Counted from the stretch's first letter, positions 22,735 through 33,522 are shown. The stretch is 64,000 nucleotides of DNA from Nectonema munidae (GCA_030549495.1 JAUIRK010000902.1:405001-469000), one strand, 5' to 3'. Notes: a model not told the origin generated them from the letters alone. Numbers and translations: made by a program.

Positions 22735-22757
22735 TCGTCGTTTGATTACTAGCTGCG

Positions 22758-23208
22758 TCAAAAAAGCATTGAGTCCGTCAAGCGAGGGTTGGAGCTTCTT
22801 TTCCCGTCGTCAGTGCATTTCCATTCTCCTTTTGGATTTGTCACATCAAATAAATTAGAAAGTATTGAAATAAATTTATTAGATGAGTTTTTTTTGTTTT
22901 TAACATTTAGATTTATCAAATGATTTAGTTTTTTTCTTATTAGTGCACTAGAAAAATGGGGAAAGTTCAGAGTTTCTCTCCAAAGCAACTCAATATCCGT
23001 AACAACAGTTTTTATTTAGCTTTTCTAAATTGAATAAAAAAACAAAGTTACTAAGAATTAGACGATTTGTTGGAATTCGAGTAAGATTCGAAATTTTTTC
23101 AACAAGAGGAATATTTTGATCTCTTTTCGGTTTAGATGAAGTTGGTAGATTGCTTTTCCAGATAAGCCGGTTAGCTGCTACACTTTTACTAGAATTTTTA
23201 AACGCCAT
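22758..23208 (-). pseudogene. Coding remnant of the outer element, part B, unrecognised
   Basis: Minus-strand reading from 23208: MAFKNSSKSVAANRLIWKS, then after a shift WRETLNFPHFSSALIRKKL, FISILSNLFDVTNPKGEWK and CTDDGKRSSNPRLTDSMLF. From memory the NLFDV block followed by an FL..Q-like motif recalls a group of uncharacterised invertebrate proteins with an LFDI motif, but I cannot verify this. It lies inside the right end of the 8-bp-duplication element and is the most gene-like part of it. The start is the first Met after the terminal region. A frame break separates the two parts near 22990. Confidence 0.4.
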
Positions 23209-23370
23209 TTTTAATAGAACAGAATAATGTGTAAAAAACTAAAAAAAGGGGAAATGTTTTTTGATTTTTTTAAAAATCAACGTTTTATTCCAATCTAGAT
23301 AGAATTATTTCACTAATGAAAAGGGGTTTCATATTTTTAATTTACAATTTTAGATTTATTAATCACCCTA

Positions 23371-23727
23371 ACGTGCATCCTAATTCTTTTCTATATTATA
23401 CACTTATTAGTTGATTTAATATAAATAATTTATATCAATTGTTGTCCTTTATACTATATTTATGCTTGCACAATTATAATATGTTTTTTAATTGAATTTT
23501 TAACTGTATATAAATTATGGATTGTTTTCATATGTGTGTTTTTTTGCAGATATCTTTATTAAATATCATATTTTGTGTTATTTGATATGAGCGGCTTCAA
23601 TGCCTTTTGAAATACACAGTTCCTTATTAGTTACCTTAATTTAGTAAATTTATAACTATGATTTCTCATAAAAGATTAACTATTGTATTCATTAATTGAA
23701 TTTCAAATAAATTTCTTCTTCTTCTTA
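23371..23727 (+). mobile_element. LINE 3' UTR tail
   Basis: Continuation of the LINE after the outer element, beginning with the duplicated ACGTGCAT. It is noncoding and AT-rich and ends AATAAATTTCTTCTTCTTC, a short microsatellite tail as in many CR1/jockey-type LINEs. DNA beyond 23728 to 24489 shows no recognisable feature. Confidence 0.6.
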
Positions 23728-24489
23728 ATTGGCAAATTATTTATTTTTGCAAGTTGGAACCTCGTGGGTTAGGGTTGAGCATAAATATCTTTAAAATTTT
23801 TGCTTAGAAATTTTTTTTTAATTTTAGAATTATTTAAATTAGTTTTTCGAAATTTTTAATACGCTAATTCACAACTTTTTTTAATTTTACTTTTTTGCTT
23901 TATTCTTTTTCTTCAAATTTGAGAAAATTTTCGCTTATATTTTTTTAATTTATTTTACATATTTAGGCTATCTAAAATGTTATTTTATATTTGTACATTT
24001 TACTTATTTTTTCTCAACAAAAAATTTTAAACAAATTAATTAATTGATTTTGACATCTTTAAAAAAACTGTTGATGTCATCGTCTTAAAAAATAATTAAG
24101 AAAAAATAACGTTGAGCTAAAAAAATTTAATGTAAGGTCTTTTAATATCTTAATTAAACATATCATTCTTGACGTAATCCCGCACACTATGAGAAATTTA
24201 AAGATAGCGCATAATTATTTGCTATATCAAAAATATGTTGAAAATATATATGGTATTTGGCTTAAATGGAAAAAAGCTTCCAATATAAAAAGATCTCTTT
24301 TTTATATCAAATTTAAGGAAGAATTATAAATCTTATCAAGAAATGTTTCAAAATGTCAAGGGATTGATAAAAAGATGGTAAGGTATAATAAAAAAGACTG
24401 TTTGAAAATGCATGGAAAGCATGTATGATTCACAACAGGAGCAGGCAAATCAAACCGCGATTGGTTAACTTGTTTTAAAAATAATTTGT
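23728..24489. other. No feature recognised
   Basis: AT-rich noncoding sequence with frequent T runs. No long open frame, terminal repeat or homology to other parts of the window was seen. Confidence 0.5.
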
Positions 24490-25280
24490 TTTTTTTAAAT
24501 AACAACTTTTAACATTTTGCAATGATTTGCCTTTTTAAATAACTTTTAAGGAAAAAAAGTCTGTCAGAAAAAGTTATAGAGCTTCAACAAAAACTAAAAA
24601 TTTTTACAGCATTATTTAAGTTTTTTGAAAATTAATTTGACGTATTCACTACAGCATACTCTATGGGTATGTCAGGTTGGTTAAGATGATGGACTCAGCA
24701 CGGAAGCCTCTGCGATTCCTCATCGATACCAATTTGTTCATAGTTTGACATAAGCGGTACATCAGTGCCTTGTCAATGAAACACCAACGATACATTTACC
24801 TTACATTTTACTCAAAATTGAAAAATTTGCTACATAATTAACATAAGAGAGAAAGGAGACAAAATAAACTAATATCTCTGTCTATAAAAAAATTCTGACA
24901 GCTGTAATAAATAGATCAAGTACATTTTTAACAACTGAAACAATTTGTTTCGATATTATCTTTTTATTATAATAATCAACAAATTTTCTTAAAAAAAAAG
25001 AAATTAATTATGTACAGTGTTACTTACAAAATTTAACAATCGAACATTATAAAAAATATCTCTGCTCAAATATTAAACAAATAGTATTTTTGCTTTTAAA
25101 CTGAATAGCTAGTCAAAATAATAGCTATTGAAAAAAATTTCTAGCTTGAAAAAATTAAAGTTTTCAAATGTAACAAACGTACTGACAAAAATTAAGTGAC
25201 CTTTGTTGAAAAATTTTTCAACGCAAGTCTGATAATATTCATTGATATAAAATTGTAACGATTGAAAACTATTTTTCTCT
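24490..25280 (+). repeat. Dispersed repeat, copy 1 (inverted copy at 61815-63100)
   Basis: Matches 61815-63100 on the other strand over most of its length. Shared phrases include CTCTATGGGTATGTCAGGTTGG (as ACTCTATGGGT... and its complement), ACATAAGAGAGAAAGGAGAC, TCTGCTCAAATATTAAACAA and ATTGATATAAAATTGTAACG. It is noncoding. The second copy contains an extra 305-bp MITE. The family is unknown. Confidence 0.65.
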
Positions 25281-25423
25281 CATTTAAAAACATAAACATT
25301 TACCAAAAATCTCTGTGATTAATTTGAATAGCTGAACTTTGGTATCATGAAAAGAGGTTCTGAAAATACTGAACTTATATTTCGCTAAAAACTAGTTTCT
25401 AATTAGATAAAATAAAATTATTT

Positions 25424-25577
25424 TTAATTTTGCTCTAAATACAAATTAGAGAGAACAGAGCTTGAATGAGAGAAGAGGATTGACTGAGAGAAGAGGATTG
25501 ACTGAGAGAAGAGAGATTGGGTTTTAGCAGAGAAAGCAGAAGAGAAAAACCGAGAAGGAGAAAGATAAATAGAACCA
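25424..25577 (-). other. Possible Ser/Phe-rich exon of the host gene
   Basis: Minus strand: acceptor TTCTTCTGTCATAG at about 25590-25577, then an open frame GSIYLSPSRFFSSAFSAKTQ with a repeated LFSQSI block, ending EQN and a TAA at about 25424. The acceptor needs two carried bases, whereas the exon at 29814-29981 ends in phase 0, so it cannot join directly. It could be a terminal exon after an unseen intermediate exon, or chance. Confidence 0.2.
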
Positions 25578-25744
25578 CTATGACAGAAGAAGATGAGAAA
25601 ATCCATGTGTTTGCTCAAAAATACTACAAGGCCATTTGAGACACTGTGATAAATATTGCTTACTTATTGCGTGCATATTGAAACAATGGATTATTAATAT
25701 TATATAGCTCGCGCATCGTTCGAAAAATATTCTTGATGGGAATT

Positions 25745-25917
25745 TCAGAGCAGCTTGGCATGATGTTTGACTCAAAAGTCATTCCCTCTTTTATTCTCTT
25801 ATCTTACATTATCATGTATTCGAATGATCATTACATCCTATAATGCGATCATCATACATGTTTTATAAACAAGCTGCAACTCTTACTTATAGAAAATTAT
25901 TCGGGGGGGGGGGGGGG
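25745..25917. repeat. Interspersed repeat, second copy of 13090-13250
   Basis: Shares CAGAGCAGCTTGGCATGATG and ACATGTTTTATAAACAAGC then GCAACTCTTACTTATAG with 13090-13250, again ending in a G run (25900-25917). The copies differ by small insertions in the middle. Family unknown. Confidence 0.6.
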
Positions 25918-25944
25918 TTTAAGTAACGTTTAATTTAAGTAAAA

Positions 25945-26099
25945 TATGAACAACACCATTATCCTTAAAAAACATTCACATTTTTTCCAAAATTAAAAGT
26001 GCTCCTTAATGAACAATAACATTATCCTTAAAAACATTCGCTTTTTTATTCGCATTTTTCATTTTTTAAAGTCCTCCTTAATGAACAATACCATTATTC
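25945..26099 (-). repeat. Two inverted units of the 63-bp minisatellite
   Basis: Read on the minus strand, these are units of the array at 27430-28860 (for example AATGGTATTGTTCATTAAGG). They stop exactly at the TTAA where the element at 26100 begins. The orientation is opposite to the main array. A single further inverted unit lies near 29070-29105. Confidence 0.7.
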
Positions 26100-27420
26100 T
26101 TAACCCTATTAGTGCTGGGGGCGTAAAACGCCCCCCCCCCTCACTAAAAAATTAATTGTAGAAAATTGGCTGAATCATATCCCTTCAGATTTTGTAACTT
26201 TTCCTAAAATCGCTAGCTGCATCTTTTGAAACCATTTTCATGGTAGTTGAATGACCCTTTCATGTCCAAATATAATTATATACCGTTTGAAACGCATAAC
26301 ACTTTATATATTTAATTTTTCCAATAATCATAGCTACTTTTTAGGAAATGTCAATCAAAATTTTGATTGATCAAAAATATATCTAGTAAAATATACCTTC
26401 AAATTTTACATAAAATATATGTTTTTATACTAAATCGGTCATGTTGTTTTCATTTCTGGACTCATTTTTTACATTTAGGATTTGAAAATACCTATAAGTG
26501 TTAATCAAATTTGCGGTTTACTTCTAAAAATTGTCTCTAAAAACATTCCTTCACATTTTACATAAAATATATGTTTTATAAGATATTTTTTTTAATTTTA
26601 TTAAGACTATGAACAGATTACAACAAAACAATGTATATATTGAAACAGATGTAGGTAACATTTAACATTAAGATAAGAACTACACAAATAGTCAGAAATG
26701 ACCGCTTCTATGGCAGATATTTATAGGTTACAACATTTAACTCAAAAATCACAGGTGCAAACATAAATAAGATAATAACAAAAGTAATTATTTAAATTAC
26801 ATGATACTGATAAAAAAGTCTAAGATCATCAAGAAGATTCTTTAATCAGAATGCTTTGAGAGAGGAAAGAAGTAATTTTATCATTATAAAAAATTTTCGA
26901 ACACACATTGAAGAATATAAATTTTTAATGAAAAAAGAGCTACCAAGAAAGAATCATCATAGAATGAATAGCAAAATTATATACTGTAAATTATAATATG
27001 ACGTAGAGACTACGAGCCGATAACGAATTTGTAGCCAAAAAGATTTGAAAATGGGTATATGTGTGTAAAATGCCATACACGGTAAACTTCATCATCTCTC
27101 TATACTTTCTATTAAACGCAATTCTCTAATTCAAAAAACCGTGCCTGATCCTTTCTTTTTAGGATAAATAAATTTTTTAACAGTTTTGATTGATTTTCAT
27201 AAAAAAATGAATATCACCACTGAATTACGCATGCTTAAAAATGGGTATATATGTGTAAAAAACTTTATATTATTACTTAGATAAAAAGTTTCTTTTTAAG
27301 ATGAGCTGTCATATATAAATCAATGCTTTGATAACTTTAATTGATTTTTATAAAAAAAAATTAATATCACAGCTGAATTCAGCATGCTTGAAAATGGGTG
27401 TGTAAAAAACATTATATAGA
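26100..27420 (-). mobile_element. TTAA-type element with tandem arrays, short copy C
   Basis: Starts TTAACCCTATTAGTGCTGGG followed by a G/C-run subterminal block (GGGGGCG...CGCCCC). It then holds two units of the 150-bp array B (26380-26580, reverse), a short middle region (26590-27000), and about three units of array A (27040-27420, reverse). The same parts in the same order make up the large copies at 40755 and 58264. TTAA and a CCC start are piggyBac-like, but there is no gene. The right edge is about 27420, where the minisatellite begins. Confidence 0.65.
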
Positions 27421-27429
27421 TTTTTGGAA

Positions 27430-28860
27430 AAATCAAAATGTTTTATTAAGGGTAATGGTATTGTTCACTAAGGAGGACTTTTAAATACGGAAAAATGAGA
27501 ATGTTTTATTAAGTGTAATGGTAGTGTTAACTAAAGATGACTTTTAATTTTGGAAAAATGAGAAGGTTTAATTAAGGTTTATGGTATTGTTAACTAAGGA
27601 GGACTTTTAATTTTGGAAAAATGAAAATGTTTTTTAAGAGTAAAGTTATTGTTCAATAAGGAGGACTTTTAATTTTGGAAAAATGAAAATGTTTTATTAA
27701 GGGTAATGGTATTGTTCACTAAGGAGGACTTTTAAATACGGAAAAATGAGAATGTTTTATTAAGTGTAATGGTAGTGTTAACTATAGATGACTTTTAATT
27801 TTGGAAAAATGAGAATGTTTAATTAAGGTTTATGGTATTGTTAACTAAGGAGGACTTTTAATTTTGGAAAAATGAGAATGTTTTTTAAGAGTAAAGTTAT
27901 TGTTCAATAAGGAGGACTTTTAATTTTGGAAAAATGAAAAGGTTTTATTAAGGGTAATGGTATTGTTCACTAAGGAGGACTCTTAAATACGGAAAAATAA
28001 TAATGTTTTATTAAGTGTAATGGTAGTGTTAACTAAAGATGACTTTTAGTTTTGGAAAAATGAGAAGGTTTAATTAAGGTTTATGGTATTGTTAACCAAG
28101 GAGGACTTTTAATTTTGGAAAAATGAGAATGTTTTTTGAATTTTGGAAAAATGAAAATGTTTAATTAAGGTTTATGGTATTGTTAACTAAGGAGGACTTT
28201 TAATTTTGGAAAAATGAGAATGTTTTTTAAGAGTAAAGTTATTGTTCAATATGGAGGAATTTTAATTTTGGGAAAATGAGAATGTTTTATTAAGGGTATT
28301 AGTATTGTTAACTAAGGAGGACTTTTAAATACGGAAAAATAAAAATGTTTTAAATTCGGAAAAATAAGAATGTTTTATTAAGGTTTATGGTATTGTTCAC
28401 TAAGGAGGACTTTTAATTTTGGAAAAATGAGAATGTTTTTTAAGAGTAAATTATTGTTCAATAAGGAGGACTTTTAATTTTGGAAAAATGAGAATGATTT
28501 ATTAAGGGTAATGGTATTGTTCACTAAGGAGGACTTTTAAATACGGAAAAATGGGAATGTTTTATTAAGGGTAATGGTATTGTTCACTAAGGAGGACATT
28601 TAATTTTGGAAAAATAAGAATGTTGGTATTGTTCACTAAGGAGGACTTTTAAATACGGAAAAATGAGAATGTTTTATTAAGGTTTATGGTATTGTTAACT
28701 AAGGAGGACTTTTAATTTTGGAAAAATGAGAATGTTTTTTAAGAGTAAAGTTATTGTTCAATAAGGAGGATTTTTAATTTTGGAAAAATAAAAATGATTT
28801 TTAAGAATAAAAGATTTATTAACTAAGGAGGATTATAATTTTGAAAAAAATAATAAATGT
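27430..28860 (+). repeat. 63-bp minisatellite with 251-bp higher-order repeat
   Basis: About 23 units of a 60-64 bp monomer containing TTCACTAAGGAGGACTTTTA and GGAAAAATGAGAATG. In the first part four monomer variants recur in fixed order, with period about 251 bp (starts at 27450, 27701 and 27952). Later units are irregular, and some are shortened. No open frame runs through it. Confidence 0.9.
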
Positions 28861-28879
28861 TATTTAAAATTATTGCTAT

Positions 28880-29800
28880 TGTTCAATAGAGCTTCAAAAG
28901 AAAAGTTGATTAGAAGCTTGATTCAATCTTTATTCAATGTATGGATGGCGCATCAAACAACATACAAACTAAACTATTAACTACTCTACTTCAAACACTT
29001 TCAAAATTTTAATTTTTAATTACTGCTAATAAATTTATTTGTTATTTTGAAATTAATTGTAAACAATACCACTACTCTTAAAAAACATTCACATTTTTTC
29101 GTATTTACATCAAAAACGTATTAATTTTTTAACATCATTGCCAACATGATTTCGCACGCATTAAAAATCTACTAACAATGTTTTTGTTCAAGGGTAGTTT
29201 ACACATCAGCAAATCAAGTTGAACTTCTCCTTTGTTAGAAATTTATTTTTAAAAGCCATTTTGAATTTAAGCTGAAGTCTATAGATAAAAAAAAGAATTC
29301 TCGGACTTACTTAACAAATTAAATTAGTACTTTCTCTAGAATAAAATTAAATAATGAAGACTTTTTTGTAACATATGTTTACTTAAAAAATCATATATAC
29401 AATTTTGTAGATATTTGTTTTTTTATTGTTTCAATATTTCAAAAGCAAATTTTATAAATTAGGCTAATCGCGGGATATTTTTGAAAAAATAGAGTGAATC
29501 AATGTGATATTATGAAAGATAATTTTTTTCATCAAGATAAAAGATAAAATATATAATACTTACAAATATTTGATTCCATTTAACTAATTGTTTGTTTTAA
29601 TTTTTCCCAAGTATTTGAGTTCGCACTAAAATCAACGTGGATATAAAATAATCATAGTGTACCCTGCCTATGAGTAAATGAAAACAAAAGTTCAGAAAAA
29701 TAAAGATAAATTCTTTGTTTAGAAAATACATTAAGAGATATTTTGGGTTAGAGGTGCTTCTTCGAGTAGGCCTATCTATCTTCCCAAAGCTTTGATACTA
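28880..29800. other. Mostly unassigned intronic sequence
   Basis: Apart from one inverted minisatellite unit at 29070-29105 there is no recognisable feature. AT-rich, with no convincing exon or terminal repeat. Confidence 0.5.
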
Positions 29801-29813
29801 ATCAAAAAGTTAC

Positions 29814-29981
29814 CTTTTGTCCACAGTTGAATGAAAGGGAAGAATAGGACGTAGTAGAGTTCAAAGTTTGAATGGGCGAAGATGAGAGCGAAGAGATATT
29901 GTCACTCTTATTTCCAAATTTTCTAGAAAGAGCAATAGCAAAGCTGCTGCAAGAAGAATCGCTGGAGGAATCATACTGATC
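29814..29981 (-). CDS. Host gene exon, Ser-rich (exon 5 in the proposed chain)
   Basis: Acceptor TTTTTCTTGAAG before 29981 and donor GTAACT after 29814; 168 bp, 56 codons, phase 0 at both ends. Reads DQYDSSSDSSCSSFAIALSR, then KFGNKSDNISSLSSSPIQ and TLNSTTSYSSLSFNCGQK. Low-complexity Ser/Thr composition suggests a disordered, possibly phosphorylated segment. No domain recognised. It joins in frame with the exon at 35774-35908 upstream. The following exon was not found. The unusually protein-like composition in AT-rich DNA and the compatible splice sites are the evidence for a real exon. Confidence 0.55.
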
Positions 29982-30129
29982 CTTCAAGAAAAATAATCAT
30001 CATATTTTCATTATAAAAGAGTACTAAGAAATGCTTAAATTAGAGATTTCAAAGTAAAAAGCATTACTCGCCTACATCTGTAGAAGGATCTAGAGAACGA
30101 TCTGTGACAAGAAGAGGCATCTCTGAATT

Positions 30130-30200
30130 TTTATCTACAATTATGATATTGATTCTGATTCTCAAAGTATGATTCTAATTTTGATTCTGATTAGTAAAAA
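30130..30200. repeat. GATTCT-rich repeat near the LINE 3' end
   Basis: TTGATTCTGATTCTCAAAG and similar phrases occur here and again, complemented or altered, at 32935-33007 on the other side of the LINE. The LINE may have inserted into an element rich in this motif. Confidence 0.4.
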
Positions 30201-30304
30201 ACATATTTGTAGTATTTATATCCGAGTTTAGGTAACTGTGGAAAGAGGGAGTGCTTTAGTTTCCACTAGTTTACTGGATCATCATTTTGCTGATGGATGA
30301 TTAG

Positions 30305-32041
30305 CTAAAATATGCAGATAATTGTTCGTAACGGGTGCCAAACACTGAAAGTGAGATGTCCTCGACTTCTAGCTGAAGGAATGAAAAAATCCTCCTCTAC
30401 CATTTTTTTCTTCTCTGTAGGCGGATTGTCATCTAATTGCGTTGTCTCGATAGGGAAGGTAATATGGAACTCAGTTCTTAGTTTTTCAGAATGTCTACTC
30501 GTTCTTTTGGTTGGTGCTTGCACCCGTTCACAAACCTGTCTGCACAGAGGGGATGGGTACTGGTCTGGGTTGAATTTGTGGAGGTAGGAGAAAAGTAGTG
30601 GGATTTGTTCGCGCGGAGTTGGGCTAGAGTTCTTCTGGTGTGGTGAGGGAGTCTGGATTGTGATTGATCAATTCTGGGTGCTTGTGAATTGATAACTTTG
30701 TTGACCTGTCGTTGGTTGAAGTATTTTTGGACAGTTTTGGAGTGGATGGCTTTGAGGGAGGCTTTCAGGGCATTGGGTGTAGGGCGTTCATCTTCTGAAG
30801 TGTTGAAAGTAAAGTTTGAATTGTGGAAGATTGATTGTTTTTTTAGTCGTGGGGTGATGATTGGTTGTGAAGATGGTTGAAAGGATGAGTTTTGCAGCTA
30901 GATTTTATCTTGGGGATGAGTGGAGTTTGAGGTGATCCGAGCTGGGTAGTATTTGGTTTTCGTCGTAGAGGTGTTGTGAGCATGTGTCGCTGTGCAGCCT
31001 GTAATTCTCTGTGATTTTTTTTGTCTGTTTTGTTGGAATTGTGGAGGATGCTGTTGGTGAATAGTTTGTTAGAAGCTTAGCATTTTTCATTTGTAGTAGT
31101 AGCAATTTTGTTGTTGAAGTTGATTGACTGATTATTGATTTGTTTAGATTTTTGGTTGTTGAGGGTGTTGAGAGTTTTCCAGAACTTATGTGGATTGTTT
31201 TTGTGGTTCCAGGGTTCATTGATGAAATTGTTCCAAATTTTGGTTTTGTGTTCTTGGATTAGTTAGTCGATTTGATTGTTGAGATCTGGTATTTTTCTGT
31301 CTTTATAATCTTTTTTTCTTAAATTATTTCTCATGTCGATGAGACTTTTGATATGTGGTGGTAAAAATTTTGATTTCGTTTCTATTTTGCTGTGTGGTAT
31401 ATTATCCTTGTCTGCTTTAATTATGATTGATGTGATTAACTTGGTGGCTGTATGTACATTGATAGGCGATGTAGCCTGTGCAAGAGTTGATTCAATTTGA
31501 TTGGTGAATTCTGGCCAGTTGGCTTTTTTGTAGTTGGTATAGCATTGAAGTTGGGACTTATGTCTAAAGTTTGATTTGGTGTTGTATTGGATTAGAGTTG
31601 GTAGATGATCTGTTGAGTGCACGAAGTGTTTGCCATGATAATTTGTTGGAGAGTGAGTTTGATGCGATGGTGATATCAGGTGAGGTGAGTTTCTGGTTCT
31701 TGTTGGTCGATTTTCTGGTATGGGTGTTTTCATTTAGGACGTTGAGATCCTCTATGGTCTTCCATTGTAGAATGCCAAAGGGATGAGTGGATCACCTCCT
31801 ATAATGTGATTTTCGAGAGATGATAGATAGTTCATTTAAGTGGTTGTTGTCTGTTGAATTTCTTGGTGGAATGTATAGATTGGTGATATGAATTGATTTC
31901 TTTAATGTGAGATGCACTTTGATAGTGCCAGTTTTTTTGCGTATTGATGTGCTGTGAAGTTTTTAGCGAAGTGAAAAAAATATCCTTGTGGATGTAGGTT
32001 AGGATACCTCCTCCTTGTTTGTGATTCCTGCTGGTGTTCAA
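30305..32041 (-). pseudogene. LINE ORF2 remains: endonuclease, linker and C-terminal tail
   Basis: Pieces in order on the minus strand: RNHKQGGGILTYIHKDIFF (endonuclease, 32030-31960). Then HSTDHLPTLIQYNTKS (31620-31570, the SDHLP-type end of the endonuclease), QCYTNYKKANWPEFTNQIES (31560-31490) and FLPPHIKSLIDMRNNLRKKD (31380-31310). Next, NNPHKFWKTLNTLNN (31190-31140). The tail has RTLAQLRANKSHYFS near 30620, followed in another frame by LFSYLHKFNP, the usual post-RT segment before a CPLC finger. No FADD block or other RT motif exists. Several frame shifts are present. Confidence 0.7.
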
Positions 32042-32239
32042 AAGTGTGTAGTTAAGGAGTGTGGGAACTTTATTATTAATTGAAAGCTTCGATTCTTGGA
32101 TTATTAATATATCAATTTTTTCTTGCTGCCAATAGTTCTATCTCTTGAATTTTTCGTTGTATGCCATTAATGTTGATTTGAAGTATGTTGAGGAATTATT
32201 TTTTGGAGTTTGTTTGAAAGTTCAGCTCATTTACGTTGT

Positions 32240-32731
32240 TTAATGATTGAGAGTTGAATTTTGTTTTGGTTTTTTTTTGTGCTTACTTGTTGTATGGTTT
32301 CTGTTTGAGTGGGATTGAAAAAAATTGGTGGATGATGGGACTGAATCATGAGAGGTTTGATGTGATTCCATATGTATTGGGCAAGTCCATTGTAAGTTGT
32401 AAGTTGATACTTTTTGATTCGCGCATTTGGGGTGAACCCAGTGTGGTTTGTTGTAATTGCAGCGAATTGAGGTTTGTCTAGCTATGATTTGTTTGTGGCA
32501 AAGGTCACATATCCATTTTTGTGGTCCTGGGTTTACTTCAACATCTCCCGCAAGAAGAAGCAGGATGGCCCACCACCGGACCAGGATGGAAAACAAAAAA
32601 AATGTGGAAAATACTTTCTTTTTGAGAAGGTAGGTGATATATTCTTCTAATTTGCTCCCAGTAAGAGGAGGCACCCCATCACGTGCAGGCTGGAAGATTT
32701 TGGAGTTACTCATTCTTTTGATGCACAGCAT
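32240..32731 (-). CDS. LINE leader with self-cleaving 2A peptide and PHD-like finger
   Basis: A 163-residue open frame from ATG 32731. Residues 41-60 are hydrophobic (FSTFFLFSILVRWW then AILLLL). Residues 61-70 are AGDVEVNPGP, a canonical 2A motif (DxExNPGP) that makes ribosomes skip the last Gly-Pro bond; it lies at 32551-32522. Residues 74-118 form a PHD/RING-like finger: CDLCHKQ, SIRCNYN, HWVHPKC, WTCPIH. One expected Cys is replaced in CNYN. A basic Ser/His/Asn-rich tail follows. In such LINEs the 2A separates the leader from the rest of the polyprotein. Start and frame are clear; function is inferred from the family. Confidence 0.75.
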   Translation of the reverse strand: MLCIKRMSNSKIFQPARDGVPPLTGSKLEEYITYLLKKKVFSTFFLFSILVRWWAILLLLAGDVEVNPGPQKWICDLCHKQIIARQTSIRCNYNKPHWVHPKCANQKVSTYNLQWTCPIHMESHQTSHDSVPSSTNFFQSHSNRNHTTSKHKKKPKQNSTLNH

Positions 32732-32929
32732 AGAAGCTTAGGCGAGGGTTTAGCAGAGCGAAAAATGAAAGGTGTCGAGAGCAAGCCGCTTGGTTATACA
32801 TTTAACTAGCTTTTTATTAGTACTAATGAAAGGTAACATAACGGATTAGAATGTTCGTTAATTAATATATTGGCTACTATAAGGAGAAAATATCATTTCT
32901 GTGATTCTCTAGGTCTAATTTCGAGACTT

Positions 32930-33007
32930 TTTAAAAATGGTTATGATTCTCATTACGATTCTAGGAATTTCAGTGATTCCTATTATAATCAGAATCGGCC
33001 CAACCCT
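32930..33007 (-). mobile_element. hAT-like terminus with GATTCT motifs
   Basis: Read on the minus strand from 33007 the sequence is TAGGGTTGGGCCGATTCTGA, similar to hAT-type ends (C/TAGGGTTGGGC). GATTC repeats follow. No partner end or target duplication was located. The GATTCT tract at 30130-30200 may be the other part of the same element, with the LINE inserted between. Confidence 0.35.
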
Positions 33008-33209
33008 AGTGCATACACATGCATTAATCACTTTTAGGCGTGTTAAAGTGTATGACTTTTAAACGAAATGTCGAATCAACACGCATTCAGGCGTCGCTTG
33101 TTCTTAGTAGGTTACGAGGTTGATCATCCCAATTTAGGTTAAAATAGTATGCCCATTTCAAAAATGAAGGGTGAAGTTAACGTACTTTAGTTCAATAAAT
33201 GTCATCATC

Positions 33210-33522
33210 AGACAATTATATGAATTATAAGGGTTATATTCATATAAATCTTATTTTACACTTGTTTCATAAAAAAATTAAAGTTATATTGATATTTTGA
33301 TATTTTGACAGGTATCTGTCAATTTTGATTGATTAAATAGAAGTAGACATTTTTTTCCTTGAATAATTATCACCAATGGATTCAGCGTACCTGAAAATGG
33401 GTTATTAAATTATTTGCGAAAAAATTTCTCCTTTATAGAATCTAATGAGAGGGGGGGGGGGCGGAATCCGCCCCTCCCTGCCAAAAAAGTTATTAAAAAA
33501 AGCCTGCCTGAAATAGGGTTAA
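33210..33522 (-). mobile_element. TTAA-type element, truncated copy D
   Basis: Ends GGGTTAA at 33522; the complement begins TTAACCCTATTTCAGG. A GC-run block (CGGAATCCGCCCC) and one unit of array A (33300-33412, reverse: GATTGATT...GGATTCAGCG...CTGAAAATGGG) follow. It sits inside the RTE endonuclease frame, which it truncates. Its left edge near 33210 is not defined. Confidence 0.6.

Larger units (their letters stand above)
15603..23370 (-). mobile_element. Outer DNA element, 8-bp target duplication, carrying nested insertions
   Basis: The LINE 3' UTR is interrupted by DNA beginning TAGGGTGATTA at 15603 and ending TAATCACCCTA at 23370. Perfect 8-bp duplications, ACGTGCAT, lie at 15595-15602 and 23371-23378. 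An 8-bp duplication with 11-bp terminal repeats fits hAT, P or a related superfamily. The element's own coding remains are on the minus strand near both ends (15780-16010 and 22758-23208). The centre, about 16030 to 22700, is occupied by other mobile DNA: a MULE fragment, a Helitron-like end and two piggyBac genes. The catalytic part of its own gene is not found. Confidence 0.75.
13315..23727 (+). mobile_element. LINE (jockey/CR1-like), broken, split by a 7.8-kb insertion
   Basis: The order zinc-knuckle ORF1, endonuclease, reverse transcriptase and 3' UTR ending in a CTT microsatellite at about 23710-23727 identifies a non-LTR retrotransposon. The first part runs to 15602 and the second from 23371; the duplicated 8 bp ACGTGCAT marks the join. 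The 5' part is truncated at the repeat ending at 13327. Many stops and shifts make it old. Confidence 0.75.
30300..32740 (-). mobile_element. LINE with 2A peptide and PHD-like finger, reverse transcriptase deleted
   Basis: On the minus strand from 32731 come a leader with 2A motif, a Cys/His finger, endonuclease pieces, a linker and a C-terminal tail. The stretch that should hold the reverse transcriptase is missing between about 30820 and 30960. This combination (2A, finger, endonuclease) is known for CR1-like and related LINEs of invertebrates. It is internally deleted and cannot move by itself. Confidence 0.75.

Noticed and set aside
27430-28860. CRISPR-like array
   Set aside because: Units are adjacent tandem copies without unique spacers, in animal DNA.
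30312-32481. Plus-strand open frames over the 2A LINE
   Set aside because: Antisense shadows; Trp/Leu/Val-rich readings with no motif.
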